This document shows positions 10,161-21,377 of a stretch of DNA of 64,000 bases, piece by piece. Below the pieces are notes generated by a model, which made no database searches, was not told the origin of the DNA, and saw only the letters and a program-made list of their open reading frames with translations. Every line of letters begins with the position of its first letter. The first letter of the stretch is position 1. This stretch comes from Cyanodermella asteris (Eukaryota > Ascomycota > Lecanoromycetes > Ostropales > Stictidaceae). The position numbers and the translations under genes are program-made. The DNA is taken from contig UYJD01000011.1 of assembly GCA_900618795.1 (NCBI GenBank), forward strand, positions 433,053-497,052, given 5' to 3'.

Positions 10161-13100
10161 ATGCCGAGATTATCTGCTGCCACAGTCTCTCGCATACCAG
10201 TGAATCGCAAACGCAAAAGGCAGACTGTCGCACCAGCTGAGCAACCTAGCGATAATGCGCCAACCGTGTCAGATGGTCACGTCGACAAGGCAACACCTGG
10301 AACACAGCAGGGTGGTGAAACATCCGTGGTACCGACGAAGACTCACGATGGCGGCAAGAAACCGAAGCGGACGAGGAAGGCGGATGGGAACATCCCCAAA
10401 ATTCGGCGAGCAGGCTCGTCGACCGTAGTGGAAACATCGATGCCGTGGCCTAACCACTTCAAACAATTAGCGCAGACGCATCGTGCGCTAAACCTCGTTT
10501 TCACATTCTGTTCGACGCGAAAGCATCTGGCAACGACGTTTGAAACAATCAAAACCGCAGTCGAGCAGCACATCAAACGCGAGCTTCTCGTCCAGGAAGT
10601 CGCCGAAGTCAAAGCTCTAGTTCCGCGGGCTCTGAACTTTACCTACGTGGATGAAGCTGCTTTGCAAGTGGCCGTCATGGGAGAAGAAGACGGCGTGAAA
10701 GGGTTCAAGGCTAAGGAGTTCCAAGGTCTGGACCTTGAAAGATCGGACGGCAAGGTCAGCAGCGAGGAGGTGCTGTTCTTCGAGTTCATAGACGAAGATC
10801 TCAAGCGACAAGTCGTAGACCCGAAGACAGGCAAGCCTAGCCCGAATATCCAGAAGCTGCGAAGAGAAGACCTCAAGATGCCGGTATTCAGTCAAAATCA
10901 AATGACCAAGCTAATCGAAAAGCGCAACCTAAAGTTTACCAGCGCTGTGAATGAGTTGCTGAACCAATGCGCAGAGGAGGGCGTGGACGCCGTGGAAGTC
11001 AATCGCAACTCCGCGCAGCATTATCTGCCGCAGCCCTCGAGAAGTCGAGAGCAGACACCAGCTCCAGACCCAGCCAAGGCGCCGCCCACTATACCTGCCG
11101 AACGCGACAACATCTCCGAAATCGTAAAGCAAATTCAAGCCCAGGAGTGGTATACTGGGCAGGTCGTCCCAGACGGGCATCGTGTGTTTGATCCACAGGA
11201 ACCCATTTACGGTGACCTGAACTTCCGTCTCTCACAGAATCTTGTCAATGCTCTCTACAATGTCAAAGGGATAACTCAGTTTTACTCACACCAGACAAAC
11301 GCCATCAACCACCTGTACGAAGGCAATAATGTCATTGTGGCGACTTCGACAAGCTCCGGCAAGTCACTGATCTACCAGGTTCCGATGTTGCACGAGCTTG
11401 AACAGGATCCTGAAAGCCGGGGAATGTACATCTTCCCTACGAAAGCGCTAGCTCAAGATCAACGGCGAAGTATGAAGGAGCTGATGCAGTGTATGCCGGG
11501 CCTTGAAAGTACACCTGTTGAGACCTTCGATGGCGACACACCCATGCATGAGAGAAATTTCATCCGGGATGAGGCCAAGGTCATATTCACCAATCCTGAC
11601 ATGCTCCACCTTACGATCCTACCCCAGGAGGAGAAATGGCGAAACTTCCTTCAAAATCTGAAGTTCGTGGTAGTGGACGAAATCCACGTCTATAATGGTC
11701 TGTTCGGGGCACATGTGTCAATGATCATGAGGAGATTACGACGTATATGTGCGGCCGTTGGAAACAGTCATGTCAAATTCATTTCATGCTCTGCCACGGT
11801 GTCGAATCCGGAAGAGCATATGCAGACGCTTTTCGGGGTCGAGAAGACAAAATTGACTGACTTTGATGGCTCACCTTCAGGCCGCAAGGAATTTGTTTGC
11901 TGGAACACACCTTACAAAGATCCAGGAGATCCCTCATCCGGACGTGGCGATTGCATGGCAGAGGCAGGTCGGCTATTTTGTGAACTCATCATGCGTGGAG
12001 TACGTGTCATTGCATTCTGCAAGGTGCGAAAGCAATGCGAAGTGATGATTACAGCGGTCAGAAATTATGCTCAAAGCATAGAGCGCCCTGATCTCGCTGC
12101 TCGCGTCATGGGTTATCGAGGTGGTTACTCGGCCGTCGACCGCCGTCAAATTGAGACCGAGATGTTCTCAGGCAAATTGATGGGTATCGTGGCCACAACT
12201 GCTTTGGAGCTCGGTGTCGACATCGGCTCACTCGATGCAGTCATCAGCGTCGGCTTCCCATACACGATCGCCAATCTTCGACAACAATCCGGCCGTGCAG
12301 GTCGACGAAACAAGGATTCCCTGTCTGTGCTGCTGGGCGACTGCTTTGCGACGGACCAGTGGTATATGGAAAATCCTGACGAGATCTTCACAAAACCGAA
12401 TTGCGAGCTACAGGTCGATCTGCACAACCCGCTTGTGATCGAAGGGCATGTCCAGTGCGCGGCGTTCGAGATTCCTATCCGACCGGAGGAGGATAAGGTA
12501 TACTTTGGCAAGATGCTGACAGAGATTGCCGAACAAAGACTTGTCAAAGGTGATATGGGCTTTTACCACTGTAGCGAAAGGTTTCGACCTCAACCTTCAC
12601 GTTGCGTGGCCATTCGAGACACGGAAGATGGTCATTTTGCGGTCGTGGACGTCACAAATGGCCGGAACATTGTATTGGAAGAAGTCGAGCCATCGCGAGC
12701 TTTTTTCACAATATACGAGGGTGGTATATATCTTCACCAAGGATACAGCTATCTCGTCAAGGAGTTTAATCCGGATTCAAAGTTTGCCAAAGTTCAGAAA
12801 GTGCACGTCGACTGGACGACGCAACAGCGCGATTTCACCGATACAGATCCGATTGTCACGGAAGCAATTCGCCGGCTCCCCAAACCATCAATGTCCCGGG
12901 TCTACTTTGGAGACATTCGCATCCGCATGACTGTCTTCGGCTTCTTCAAAGTCGACAAGAGGAGACGGATTCTTGACGCCGTCGAAGTCGACAACCCACC
13001 AGTTGAAATCATGGCGAAAGGAATGTGGCTGGACGTGCCCAAGGAAGCCATGGAAATTCTATCACTCCGACGCCTCAACTTGGCTGCCGCCATACACGCC

Positions 13101-13616
13101 GCCGAACACGCCTTGATATCTCTCATGCCCCAATTCGTAATTAGCATGCCCGGCGACGTCCGTACCGAATGCAAAAACGCCCTCAAAGAATTCGCAAAAA
13201 AGGAGACCCAACGCAAACGCCCCGCTCGACTAACATTCTACGACTCGAAAGGCGGAGCCGGGGGGTCGGGTATAGCAGCCAAGGCTTTCGAATTCGCGGA
13301 CATGCTCCTCGAAAGGGCCGTCGAGCGTGTCGCGGCGTGTCATTGCTTGGATGGGTGTCTGGAGTGTGTCTGTGATGAGAGGTGCAAAGAGCAGAACCAG
13401 GTTACGAGTAAGGCGGGCGCAGAGGTGGTGTTGAAGTGTTTGCTGGGGAGGAAGGGTGATATTGATGTTGAGGCGCTGCCATGGGGGGAGGAGGATAGGG
13501 TTCCGGCAGGGGTCGAGACTGTGGTTGCGCCGGAGCCAGTTAGGGTGAGGGAGGGTGTGGTGGAGCAGGAGCCGGTTGAGAGGATTGTGATCAAGGAGGA
13601 ACCAATGCCGTGGTGA
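10161..13616 (+). CDS. HRQ1: RecQ4-type ATP-dependent DNA helicase
   Basis: A 1151-residue, single-exon protein starting at the ATG at 10161 (MPRLSAATVSRIPVNRKRKR). The N-terminus is basic and disordered. The helicase core has Walker A TSTSSGKS near residue 395, a DEIH box (VVVDEIHVYNGLFGAH) near 505, the SATVSNP motif and C-lobe motifs ATTALELGVDIG and QQSGRAGRR. The C-terminal DUF1998/MZB-type region carries the cysteine cluster CHCLDGCLECVCDERC near residue 1058, which probably binds zinc. This arrangement defines the Hrq1 family, known as 3'-5' helicases in interstrand crosslink repair and telomere maintenance. Domain order and length are complete. Confidence 0.93.
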   Translation: MPRLSAATVSRIPVNRKRKRQTVAPAEQPSDNAPTVSDGHVDKATPGTQQGGETSVVPTKTHDGGKKPKRTRKADGNIPKIRRAGSSTVVETSMPWPNHFKQLAQTHRALNLVFTFCSTRKHLATTFETIKTAVEQHIKRELLVQEVAEVKALVPRALNFTYVDEAALQVAVMGEEDGVKGFKAKEFQGLDLERSDGKVSSEEVLFFEFIDEDLKRQVVDPKTGKPSPNIQKLRREDLKMPVFSQNQMTKLIEKRNLKFTSAVNELLNQCAEEGVDAVEVNRNSAQHYLPQPSRSREQTPAPDPAKAPPTIPAERDNISEIVKQIQAQEWYTGQVVPDGHRVFDPQEPIYGDLNFRLSQNLVNALYNVKGITQFYSHQTNAINHLYEGNNVIVATSTSSGKSLIYQVPMLHELEQDPESRGMYIFPTKALAQDQRRSMKELMQCMPGLESTPVETFDGDTPMHERNFIRDEAKVIFTNPDMLHLTILPQEEKWRNFLQNLKFVVVDEIHVYNGLFGAHVSMIMRRLRRICAAVGNSHVKFISCSATVSNPEEHMQTLFGVEKTKLTDFDGSPSGRKEFVCWNTPYKDPGDPSSGRGDCMAEAGRLFCELIMRGVRVIAFCKVRKQCEVMITAVRNYAQSIERPDLAARVMGYRGGYSAVDRRQIETEMFSGKLMGIVATTALELGVDIGSLDAVISVGFPYTIANLRQQSGRAGRRNKDSLSVLLGDCFATDQWYMENPDEIFTKPNCELQVDLHNPLVIEGHVQCAAFEIPIRPEEDKVYFGKMLTEIAEQRLVKGDMGFYHCSERFRPQPSRCVAIRDTEDGHFAVVDVTNGRNIVLEEVEPSRAFFTIYEGGIYLHQGYSYLVKEFNPDSKFAKVQKVHVDWTTQQRDFTDTDPIVTEAIRRLPKPSMSRVYFGDIRIRMTVFGFFKVDKRRRILDAVEVDNPPVEIMAKGMWLDVPKEAMEILSLRRLNLAAAIHAAEHALISLMPQFVISMPGDVRTECKNALKEFAKKETQRKRPARLTFYDSKGGAGGSGIAAKAFEFADMLLERAVERVAACHCLDGCLECVCDERCKEQNQVTSKAGAEVVLKCLLGRKGDIDVEALPWGEEDRVPAGVETVVAPEPVRVREGVVEQEPVERIVIKEEPMPW

Positions 13617-14178
13617 GAAGATGTATGATAGAGTAGATTCGACATGCGCGATACTGTTTGTGCTACGGTGATTGGGAGGTCTGAATTGGACAGGGCGTCC
13701 CAATGAAGTGCAAGTCCATGAGCTGGGTGTCGCTTTCGCAGCTTCTACTCTGCGAGATCCAGCCTTTATAACTCGAGTCTGTTCATTCCGCCAATAGTCG
13801 GATAGTCTGTCACCGGTTTCAGCTTCAGCTTCAGCCCCAGCGTGCAGCTGTAAGCGATAGCTTTCTCTCGAGGTGATCAATCGGGGAACTTGGGCTGGTG
13901 ACCCTGCCGGGTGGTTCTGCAGGAGGCTTTAGTGGGCTGCAGCGGGCTTCTAGCAGGCAATAGCAGGGGATAGCGGGCGCCAACAGCTGCAGACAGTGGC
14001 GGTAGGTGACAGCTCCAGCGGGCAGCCTCACTAACATGCAGCCCTCGGGCGTCACCTCAGCACGGCCTGCCGCAATGTGGCTGAAGGCAAGTAAATGCCA
14101 AGCACCAACTGTCAGGGCCGATTGTTTCTGCTGCTCTCCCAGGGTCTCCCCGCCTCGCGTGACTGACAAGGCACATAA
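13617..14178. other. Intergenic region, HRQ1 to aminopeptidase P
   Basis: About 560 bp between tandem genes. It contains a purine/GC-rich stretch with repeated GCAGCGGGC-like words near 13930-14020 but no supported gene. Confidence 0.6.
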
Positions 14179-16231
14179 ATGTCTCGATCCTTGCTTCTAT
14201 CGCTGTTTTCACGGCGAGCTTGTACTTCTCCCACGGTTAACCTCAACCGTCAAATAAGTTGTGACCCAATTGTCGCAGCACAACACTTCTCCACATTTCC
14301 AGCATTACGAACCAACGCTCAATTAGAAATGGAGCAGGTCGACACCACCAACCGGCTATCGGAGCTGCGCAAGCTCATGAAAGACAATAAAATCGATGTC
14401 TGGATCACCCCGTCTGAAGATGCTCATCAGTCCGAGTATACGGCTGCCTGTGATGGCCGGAGAGCTTTCATTTCTGGCTTCTCTGGCTCTGCAGGCACTG
14501 CAGTCATCGCACACGACAAAGCTGCACTTGCTACGGATGGGCGCTATTTCAATCAGGCTGCCAAACAGTTGGATAATAACTGGACTTTGCTCAAGCAGGG
14601 TCTGGAAGACGTCCCCACGTGGCAGGACTGGGCTGCTGAGCAGGCCGAGGGTGGCAAAGTCGTGGGCGTCGACAGCACTTTGGTGACTCCCAGCGAAGCC
14701 AAGAAGCTTGCCGAGAAGATCAAGAAACGCGGCGGCAAGGACTTGGTCGGCTTGACGGAGAACATCGTCGACAAGGTCTGGGGCGGTGAGCGGCCTTCAA
14801 GACCGAGCGAGCCCGTTGCAGCTTTGAGCGTCAAGTATGCCGGTAAGGACTTTAAAGAAAAGCTGACCGATCTGCGGAAAGAATTTGAGAAGAAAAAGGT
14901 CGCTGGTATGGTTGTGAGCATGCTAGATGACATTGCGTGGCTCTTCAACCTGCGCGGCAACGACATTCCCTACAATCCCGTCTTCTTCTCGTATGCCACC
15001 GTCACGCCCACTTCTGCTACGCTATATGTCGATGAGAGTAAGCTTAGTGCAGAGACAAAAGTTCACCTCGGCGACTCGGTACAGATACGTCCGTACGATT
15101 CTGTACTGAACGACCTTGAGGCTCTCGGAAAACAGGTATCTGCTGAATCAAAGGAGGGTGAGCCGAAGAAGAAGATTTTGATCTCCAACAAGGCTTCATG
15201 GGCACTACAGCAGAAGCTTGGTGGTGAATCGAATGTCGAGGAAGCAAGGTCACCCATCACCGACGCAAAGGCGATCAAGAACGAAACCGAGATGGAGGGT
15301 ATGAGGCAATGTCACATTCGAGATGGTGCCGCCCTCTCGGAGTTCTTCGCCTGGCTCGAGGAAGAAGTCGCAGTGAAGGAGACGAAGTTGGACGAATGTC
15401 AGGCTGCAGATGCTTTGGAAAATTTCCGAAAAAAGCAAGATCTGTTCGTTGGCCTGTCGTTCGACACTATTTCTTCGACGGGCCCCAACGCTGCTGTCAT
15501 TCACTACAAGCCTGAACCCGGTATTTGCTCGGTCATTGATCCCAAACGGATCTATCTGTGCGACTCCGGGGCGCAATATTTGGATGGCACCACAGACACA
15601 ACAAGAACGTTACATTTCGGCGAGCCGACTGATTTTGAGAAGAAGTCCTACACATTAGTGCTCAAGGGTATGATCGGTGTTGGCAGCGTTGTCTTTCCGA
15701 AGGGCACAAATGGTATGGCGCTGGACATCATGGCGAGGCAGCACTTGTGGCGCGAGGGTCTGGATTACCGACACGGCACTGGTCATGGGGTGGGAAGCTA
15801 CCTCAACGTCCATGAGGGGCCGGTGGGCATCGGCACGCGCGTGGCCTACGCAGAAGTTCCATTGAGTGTCGGGAACGTTATCTCCGATGGTAAGTCTTTT
15901 GACCATACGATGTGGACTTGGGATTGATCGCTAACTTCTAACAGAGCCCGGCTACTACGAAGACGGAAACTTCGGCATTCGAATCGAAAATGTCATCATG
16001 GTCAAGGAGGTCAAGACGACACATTCATTCGGCGACAAGCCGTGGTTGAGCTTCGAGCACGTAACAATGACTCCCTTGTGTCGCAAGCTCATTGATGAGA
16101 AGCTTCTGACAGCTGATGAGAAGAAGTGGGTCAACGATTATCATCAGGAGATCTGGGAGAAGACGAGTTCATTCTTCAATAATGATGAGCGGACGACGAA
16201 GTGGCTCAAACGGGAATGTGCAAAGATTTGA
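14179..16231 (+). CDS. ampp: Xaa-Pro aminopeptidase P (M24B metallopeptidase)
   Basis: Two exons, 14179-15889 and 15945-16231, with a 55-nt intron (GTAAGT donor, CTAAC branch, ACAG acceptor). The product is 665 residues. Two creatinase-like N-terminal domains precede the pita-bread catalytic domain. Metal ligands are visible: Asp in YLCDSG (about 462) and TDTT (about 473), His in GTGHGVG (about 536), Glu in DEPGYY (571, split by the intron) and Glu in GIRIEN (585). The enzyme removes N-terminal residues preceding proline. The first 50 residues are Arg/Ser-rich and look like a mitochondrial presequence; an internal Met ([17 protein letters not shown]) could start a cytosolic form. Confidence 0.95.
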
Positions 16232-16980
16232 GGAGTAGGATGAATTTCTCCACCAACGGACTTACGCAACATAGACTTGAAGCGATATCTCCTTCTCCAG
16301 GAGTTATTGACAAGCAGCGGCCACCATGAATGCTTGCCACTTGGCAACTGTCTCTGTAAGAGCACAAAGTTATTGAGTCTCCCTGCGTCAATCGCAAGCC
16401 TTTTGGGCAAAGCTAAAACCGGAATCGCAATGCCCCTTCATGCATCCGGATTTGGGACGTCAATCAAGTTGAATGAGTGGCTGAATCTTCGAACACCGGC
16501 AGGAGCGATGTAAACCACCGCGAACATGACTTCGCATGCTGGGCAGGGGCGATCATGCTCTGCTGACATGGGCATATAATCATTGCATGTTCGCTTTCTT
16601 TCCATCTCCAATCCATCCTTCAGCGCTACCACATCTGTTCGACGCATGCTTTTCATCGTTGAAGTACCCTTGTCACCTCTTTCAGCCATCTAAACTTAAC
16701 ATCAAACAAGTATGCAGGCGATACCACTTTCGCCAACCCCGTGGCGCTTGAGCACCTCTCATAAGTCGTTCTTACTTGGACAAGGTACCAGACACGTACA
16801 AGCTAGCAGTGAAGCTGTCGTGCTCACCTACTCCCAGATGCAAAACAAGCAGTCAAGCCAGATTCAGTCGTCGTAGCGGACACAGCCGATAAGTCTGGTC
16901 GCGATGGCTAGACGCCTCATGCAGCTGCAGTGGCGCAGAAGCAGTAAGTTTGGAGCACGAGGCAGACATGCAACAGAACT
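16232..16980. other. Intergenic region after aminopeptidase P
   Basis: About 750 bp. A good intron-like pair exists at 16944 (GTAAGT) and 17000 (GCCAG, with an upstream CTAAC), but the ATG at 16904 before it is out of frame with the next gene. Otherwise no supported feature. Confidence 0.5.
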
Positions 16981-18135
16981 ATGACTAACATTCGCGCCAG
17001 ACTCGACATCTACCGGGAGCTACCTGAGCCTCATATCACATGCATCGAGACCATCAGCAGATCAATCCAAGACCTCGAATTTTCTCTGATCTATATGAGC
17101 TCCAACCCCGTGGGTCTCCTCCAAGACGCTCAGTATATCGACGACAATCTGGTGGACATCTACCTCGAGCTAGATCGTGCTCAGGACGAGTTCGATTGCA
17201 ATAAGGACCACCACCAGCGTAACGTGTTTGCAGCCGGGAAACAAATGGTCCGCTATTGGATGAAACGCCAGATTTCGTTGGAAAGGCGGGTCAGAGCCCA
17301 ATTGCCTGCTTTTGAATCGGCTTTGACGAGAGACGAGAACGGGATGCTGCTATCCTCCGTCCTCCCGCCGGTTCGATCAAAACTCTCGTCCAGCGGGTTG
17401 GCCAATCCTCAACCTGCGCCAGAGGCTCCAATGCTGCTGCCGCAGGCTGACATCAATTCGGGATCGGAGAAGGGACGCTCTCCGTTAGAGCCTACGTACA
17501 TCGTTTCCAATCACCAATTACAGCCTCAATCCGAACGGGTGAACTCCGTGTTGCAGTCGCACACTCCTGTTGACTCAGGGTTGGAAAGTCAAGCATTCGA
17601 TTCTCAATTCGCGCTGGTAGCCTCTTCGCTGCCATGGCAGGTTCCTGTCCAATCAGGAAGGTTAAAGACAGGGTCCCCATCGTGCTCGCCTTTACCCTCG
17701 TGGTATTCCTCAATTAAGCCGCGCGCAGTTTTGATTTCTTCGCCAATGACGGGATCCGTTGGTACGGTAGGGACTTCCCAAAGTCTGCTTGCTCGTCCAG
17801 CACAAGGAGATGAACCTGATTCAAGCCGAGCTTCTTCCGGCTTGATAGAACAGCCAACGGTGACGTCGAAGAGCGCAAGTTTTGCAGTTATCACCAAGCG
17901 CATAGCGCCAACCGAGAACAGCGAGAGCCAGCCGTCGAAGAGATCACGGGGCGCAACTAAAGACCAAGACAAACTTGGCCCAAAAAGAAGTTTCCAAAAA
18001 TTAGTCAGCTGGGCAAGACATGTCACACATGAGCCAGGCAACGAGGCGGAGGTCAGACCATCGAGGGACGGTGTCACTGAAGAGTGCGATTATGTTTGGC
18101 ACAAGCAGAGGGGTCCCTTCCCAACATCGAGTTAG
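16981..18135 (+). CDS. Hypothetical protein, helical N-terminus and disordered Ser-rich middle
   Basis: An open frame of 384 codons that I do not recognise. Residues 1-110 look alpha-helical and conserved-domain-like (IQDLEFSLIYM, DDNLVDIYLELDRAQDEF, RRVRAQLPAFES). The remainder is Ser/Pro/Gln-rich and probably disordered, with basic patches (SKRSRGATKDQDKLGPKRS) that could be nuclear-localising. The TAG at 18135 may not be the true end. A short 42-nt intron (18094-18135) followed by an exon to 18290, a 53-nt intron (18291-18343) and an exon to a TGA at 18401 would keep frame and give 441 residues. The start could lie in an upstream exon. No function is assigned. Confidence 0.55.
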   Translation: MTNIRARLDIYRELPEPHITCIETISRSIQDLEFSLIYMSSNPVGLLQDAQYIDDNLVDIYLELDRAQDEFDCNKDHHQRNVFAAGKQMVRYWMKRQISLERRVRAQLPAFESALTRDENGMLLSSVLPPVRSKLSSSGLANPQPAPEAPMLLPQADINSGSEKGRSPLEPTYIVSNHQLQPQSERVNSVLQSHTPVDSGLESQAFDSQFALVASSLPWQVPVQSGRLKTGSPSCSPLPSWYSSIKPRAVLISSPMTGSVGTVGTSQSLLARPAQGDEPDSSRASSGLIEQPTVTSKSASFAVITKRIAPTENSESQPSKRSRGATKDQDKLGPKRSFQKLVSWARHVTHEPGNEAEVRPSRDGVTEECDYVWHKQRGPFPTSS

Positions 18136-18401
18136 TCTGTGGATCTGGAATTGCGCAAGGGGAAAGCTCCAAAAATGTCCGCGCTTGCCCAAGCAAAGAC
18201 AATGCTCAAAGGCATGAAGGCAAACTCGAAAGAGCCAAAGAAGATTGAGGAGCCAGTTCGAGAGCCGACTGTGGACTTGCTGTTCGCTAGGTATATGAGC
18301 TGAAAGAGCCTAGGGATTTATACAAGCAACTGCGGACCACTAGGCTAAGAAGGTCGCTTGCAAAGCCCAGAACGAGAGACACGAGGCGTTTGAAGCTGTG
18401 A

Positions 18402-19577
18402 CAGTTGACCAAGTGGGTTGCCCACAGTAGCTAGAATGTTTTTTAATGCCTTTCGAGAGGGTGAGATTGTAGAAGGATGCATACTGCGTACTGTACCGCC
18501 GGGTTTTCATCGATTGGGCATTACGTGTAGTCCGAATTATACAAACTTTGTCTCGGTTGGATTTTGGTGATCAGTGGTTCGATCAAACGCCATTCGTACA
18601 ATTGGCTGCCGGACGTCTGATAATGCATGATGGTATGGATAATGGAGAAATCGAAGCTACAAAACTGAAGACCGTACCAGCTGGCTGACTAATCCATGTA
18701 GACGGCAGGGCTGAGCAGTTTGCTGGTTGAACAACAGCCTCTTCCAGTCTCTTCAAGTCTTGCGCCGTCCACCAGGCTTCAGTTGAACAAGAACGACAGT
18801 CTTGATTTGAACCTCAAGTCCTCTCTTAATACGCAGAGCTTGCCATATCATATCGTCAGCAATGGCGACAATGACTCAACATTCGCGAGTAGACTCCAAC
18901 TTTTCATAGTTGAAGCGAACTCATGCAGCGCAATCAGCCTTCGTCACTATTTCACATTTCTCGGCGACCTTGGGTTCTTGCTGTTTTATTTCAGGTGGGA
19001 TTGCAAATCATGGTCTCACACCTGTGGGTGTTGTCTTCACTGATTCACGAAGCCACGGCTCGATGCGCCATGACCCCGCATCATCGACGTATGAGTGCCG
19101 TGGAGTGCTTCAGTCCCATCTGAATGATCGGCCTAGACTTGCTTGTTCACACTAGTCTCTGCGATTTGATTCGACACCCTCACAACTCTTCCGAAGCCCC
19201 GCTTCTCCGAACTGGTCGCTGCGTGTCTATGCATCTCCTCATGTCCTTGTTCAGAACCAAGATGGGAGTGAGATGGAAAGCTGACTGAGGCACGAGTACC
19301 GATCTCCAAATGTTGACCGTGGATCTGTTGACGCCATATGAAAACGGACCCTGAAGATGGCTGCGCACAGCGGCTAGTATAGGAAGACGTGCATCAATAC
19401 TTGTCTTGGGGTTGTTGTACAGCCTCTCCGTGTTTCCGGTCAATCAATGCGGGGAAGACCAGCTCGACGAGAGGCCGATTACTGCTCATACATCACACTC
19501 GGGGTTTCCCAGTACTTTTGTCTCTTCCTCTTGACAAATATTCCATCCATTGATACACCCAATTCTGAGCGTTCAAC
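18402..19577. other. Intergenic region upstream of the GST-oxygenase fusion
   Basis: About 1.2 kb with only short open frames that lack protein-like composition. The last 100 bp are pyrimidine-rich, as in fungal 5' leaders. Nothing else is recognised. Confidence 0.6.
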
Positions 19578-21156
19578 ATGGTTTTCCAAGTCTACGCCGA
19601 TCCCTGCACGGTCAACTCTCACAAAGTTCTTGCTGGTCTAGACATCATCGGCACAGACTACAAAAACAATCACATTGACTACTTCACCGGGCAACAAAAG
19701 AGTGAAGAGTACAAGAAAATCAACCCCTTCGCTACTGTCCCGGCTCTGGTCGATGGCGATCTCGTCCTGACCGAGTCGAATGCCATATTGCAGTATGCTG
19801 CTGACACGACTGGTGGAAAGCTCTACTACCCTGGCGACCTCAAGAAGCGTGCGGGTGTGAACCGCTGGCTCCTTTGGGAAGCTTCGGCATGGTTCCCTAG
19901 GTAGGTTCACCTCGACTTCACTGCCCGGACCACTGCCCGTCACAATCCCTGCCCCGGCTGCGTCTCGCTCACGTGTCTCACTAACTCCCTCCTTCTGCAG
20001 CACATACATCTATCTCGTCGAATACGTTGTCAAGCCGCTCCTCAAGGCCGAACCTGACCAAGCCACCATCGACGCCCAAGCGCCCCGTTTCCACCAACTT
20101 GCCGCCGGTCTCGAGGCAGCTCTCTCAAAACACAAATGGATCGTCGGGGACGAAATGTCAATTGCAGACATCTCCGTCGCCGCCCCAATGCACCTCTGGC
20201 GCGCCCAGCGTCTGCCACTTCAGACCTACCCAAACATTCTCCGCTGGTACTCGGAAATCGAGAAGCTGCCTATTTGGCAACAGACAATGGTGCCCGTCGA
20301 GAAGGCTCTGCTGCCAAACGGCTACCCAGCAGAGGCCACTCAGGTGCGTACCCGGGTGAATTACTCTCAAGACATTCCCGAAAAGCCTACCGAGCTCTAC
20401 TTTTACGAGGTCGAGCACGCCCAAGACGTGCACGGCCCCGGCGACGACAACAAAGAGATTGTGGTATCTGACGGCTGGTCACGTGCTGAAACCTTCACAG
20501 TAGACAGAGAGGGCTTCTCACTGCACGACTTCAAGACCTCGTACGATGCATGGGAGGACGAGGAAGGGGTTCGGAACACATTTTACCCCGAGGTGGTGGA
20601 GTTTATCAAGAAAACGACGGGTGCGAAGAGGGTGTTGGTGTTCGATCACACGATCAGGACGAAGGCGAACGAGAGCAAGAAGTTGACGGACGAGAAGAGT
20701 ACCAGTCAGAGATCCCCCGTGAAACTGGTCCACTGCGACTACACAGCTGAATCAGGTCCCGTCCGAGTCAAACAGCTCCTCCCCGACGAAGCCGACGACC
20801 TCCTGACCCGTCGCGTCGCGTTCCTGAACGTCTGGAAGCCCGTCCACAACCGCGTCGAAGAAAACCCGCTGGCCATGTGCGACGTCACTTCGAGTCCGCC
20901 GGGCGATTTCTTCAAGCTGTACCTGCGATATCGGGAGCGGACGGGCGAGAATTATGTTATGAGGTACTCGCCGCAGCACAAGTGGTATTACTTCCCACTG
21001 ATGGAGACGGATAAGGTTATTTTGTTGAAGACGTATGATTCGGAGACGGATGGGAGGGCTCGGTTTGTGGGGCATACGGCTTTTGATGATCCGAGTAGTC
21101 GGCCGGATGCAAAGACGAGGGAGAGTGTGGAGATTCGGACTATTGCTTTCTTTTGA
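19578..21156 (+). CDS. Glutathione S-transferase fused to a CmcJ/AsaB-like oxygenase domain
   Basis: Two exons, 19578-19900 and 20001-21156, with a 100-nt intron (GTAGGT donor, CTGCAG acceptor), giving 492 residues. Residues 1-85 form a GST thioredoxin-like domain (NPFATVPALVDGDLVLTES is the cis-Pro and gamma-Glu-binding region). Residues 90-250 form the helical GST C-domain (DEMSIADISVAAPMHLWR). From about residue 260 the sequence changes without a break to the fungal CmcJ/AsaB hydroxylase-desaturase family. Its diagnostic blocks are DGWSRAETFTVDREGFSLHD, RNTFYPEVVEFIKKTTGAKR, VFDHTIRTK, FLNVWKPVHNRVEENPLA, HKWYYFP and GRARFVGHTAFDDP. Stand-alone members occur in secondary-metabolite clusters. 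The fused form suggests conjugation and oxidation of one substrate; the substrate is unknown. Confidence 0.9.
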
Positions 21157-21377
21157 TTGAGCGTCGAATGAAGTCGCTGTTCAACAGCGATCACGAGATT
21201 GCGAGAAGGCAAGAAGATTAAGTGTTGTTGTTCGCTCAATATTTCATCATCTGCAAGGATTGTAGATTGGGTCCCTGAAAGGCATTGGCCACTTGGTTTC
21301 CTACGCTCTGTCCTTGGTATACAGCGAAATACACTCATTTGTTCATTCTTCCTTTCTTATTTCGGTCTATTCCCACA

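Noticed and set aside
16904-17000. Upstream exon (ATG 16904, GTAAGT 16944, CCAG 17000) for the unrecognised gene at 17 kb
   Set aside because: Splice signals are good, but joining would place the downstream sequence in the wrong frame, so the simple ATG at 16981 was kept.
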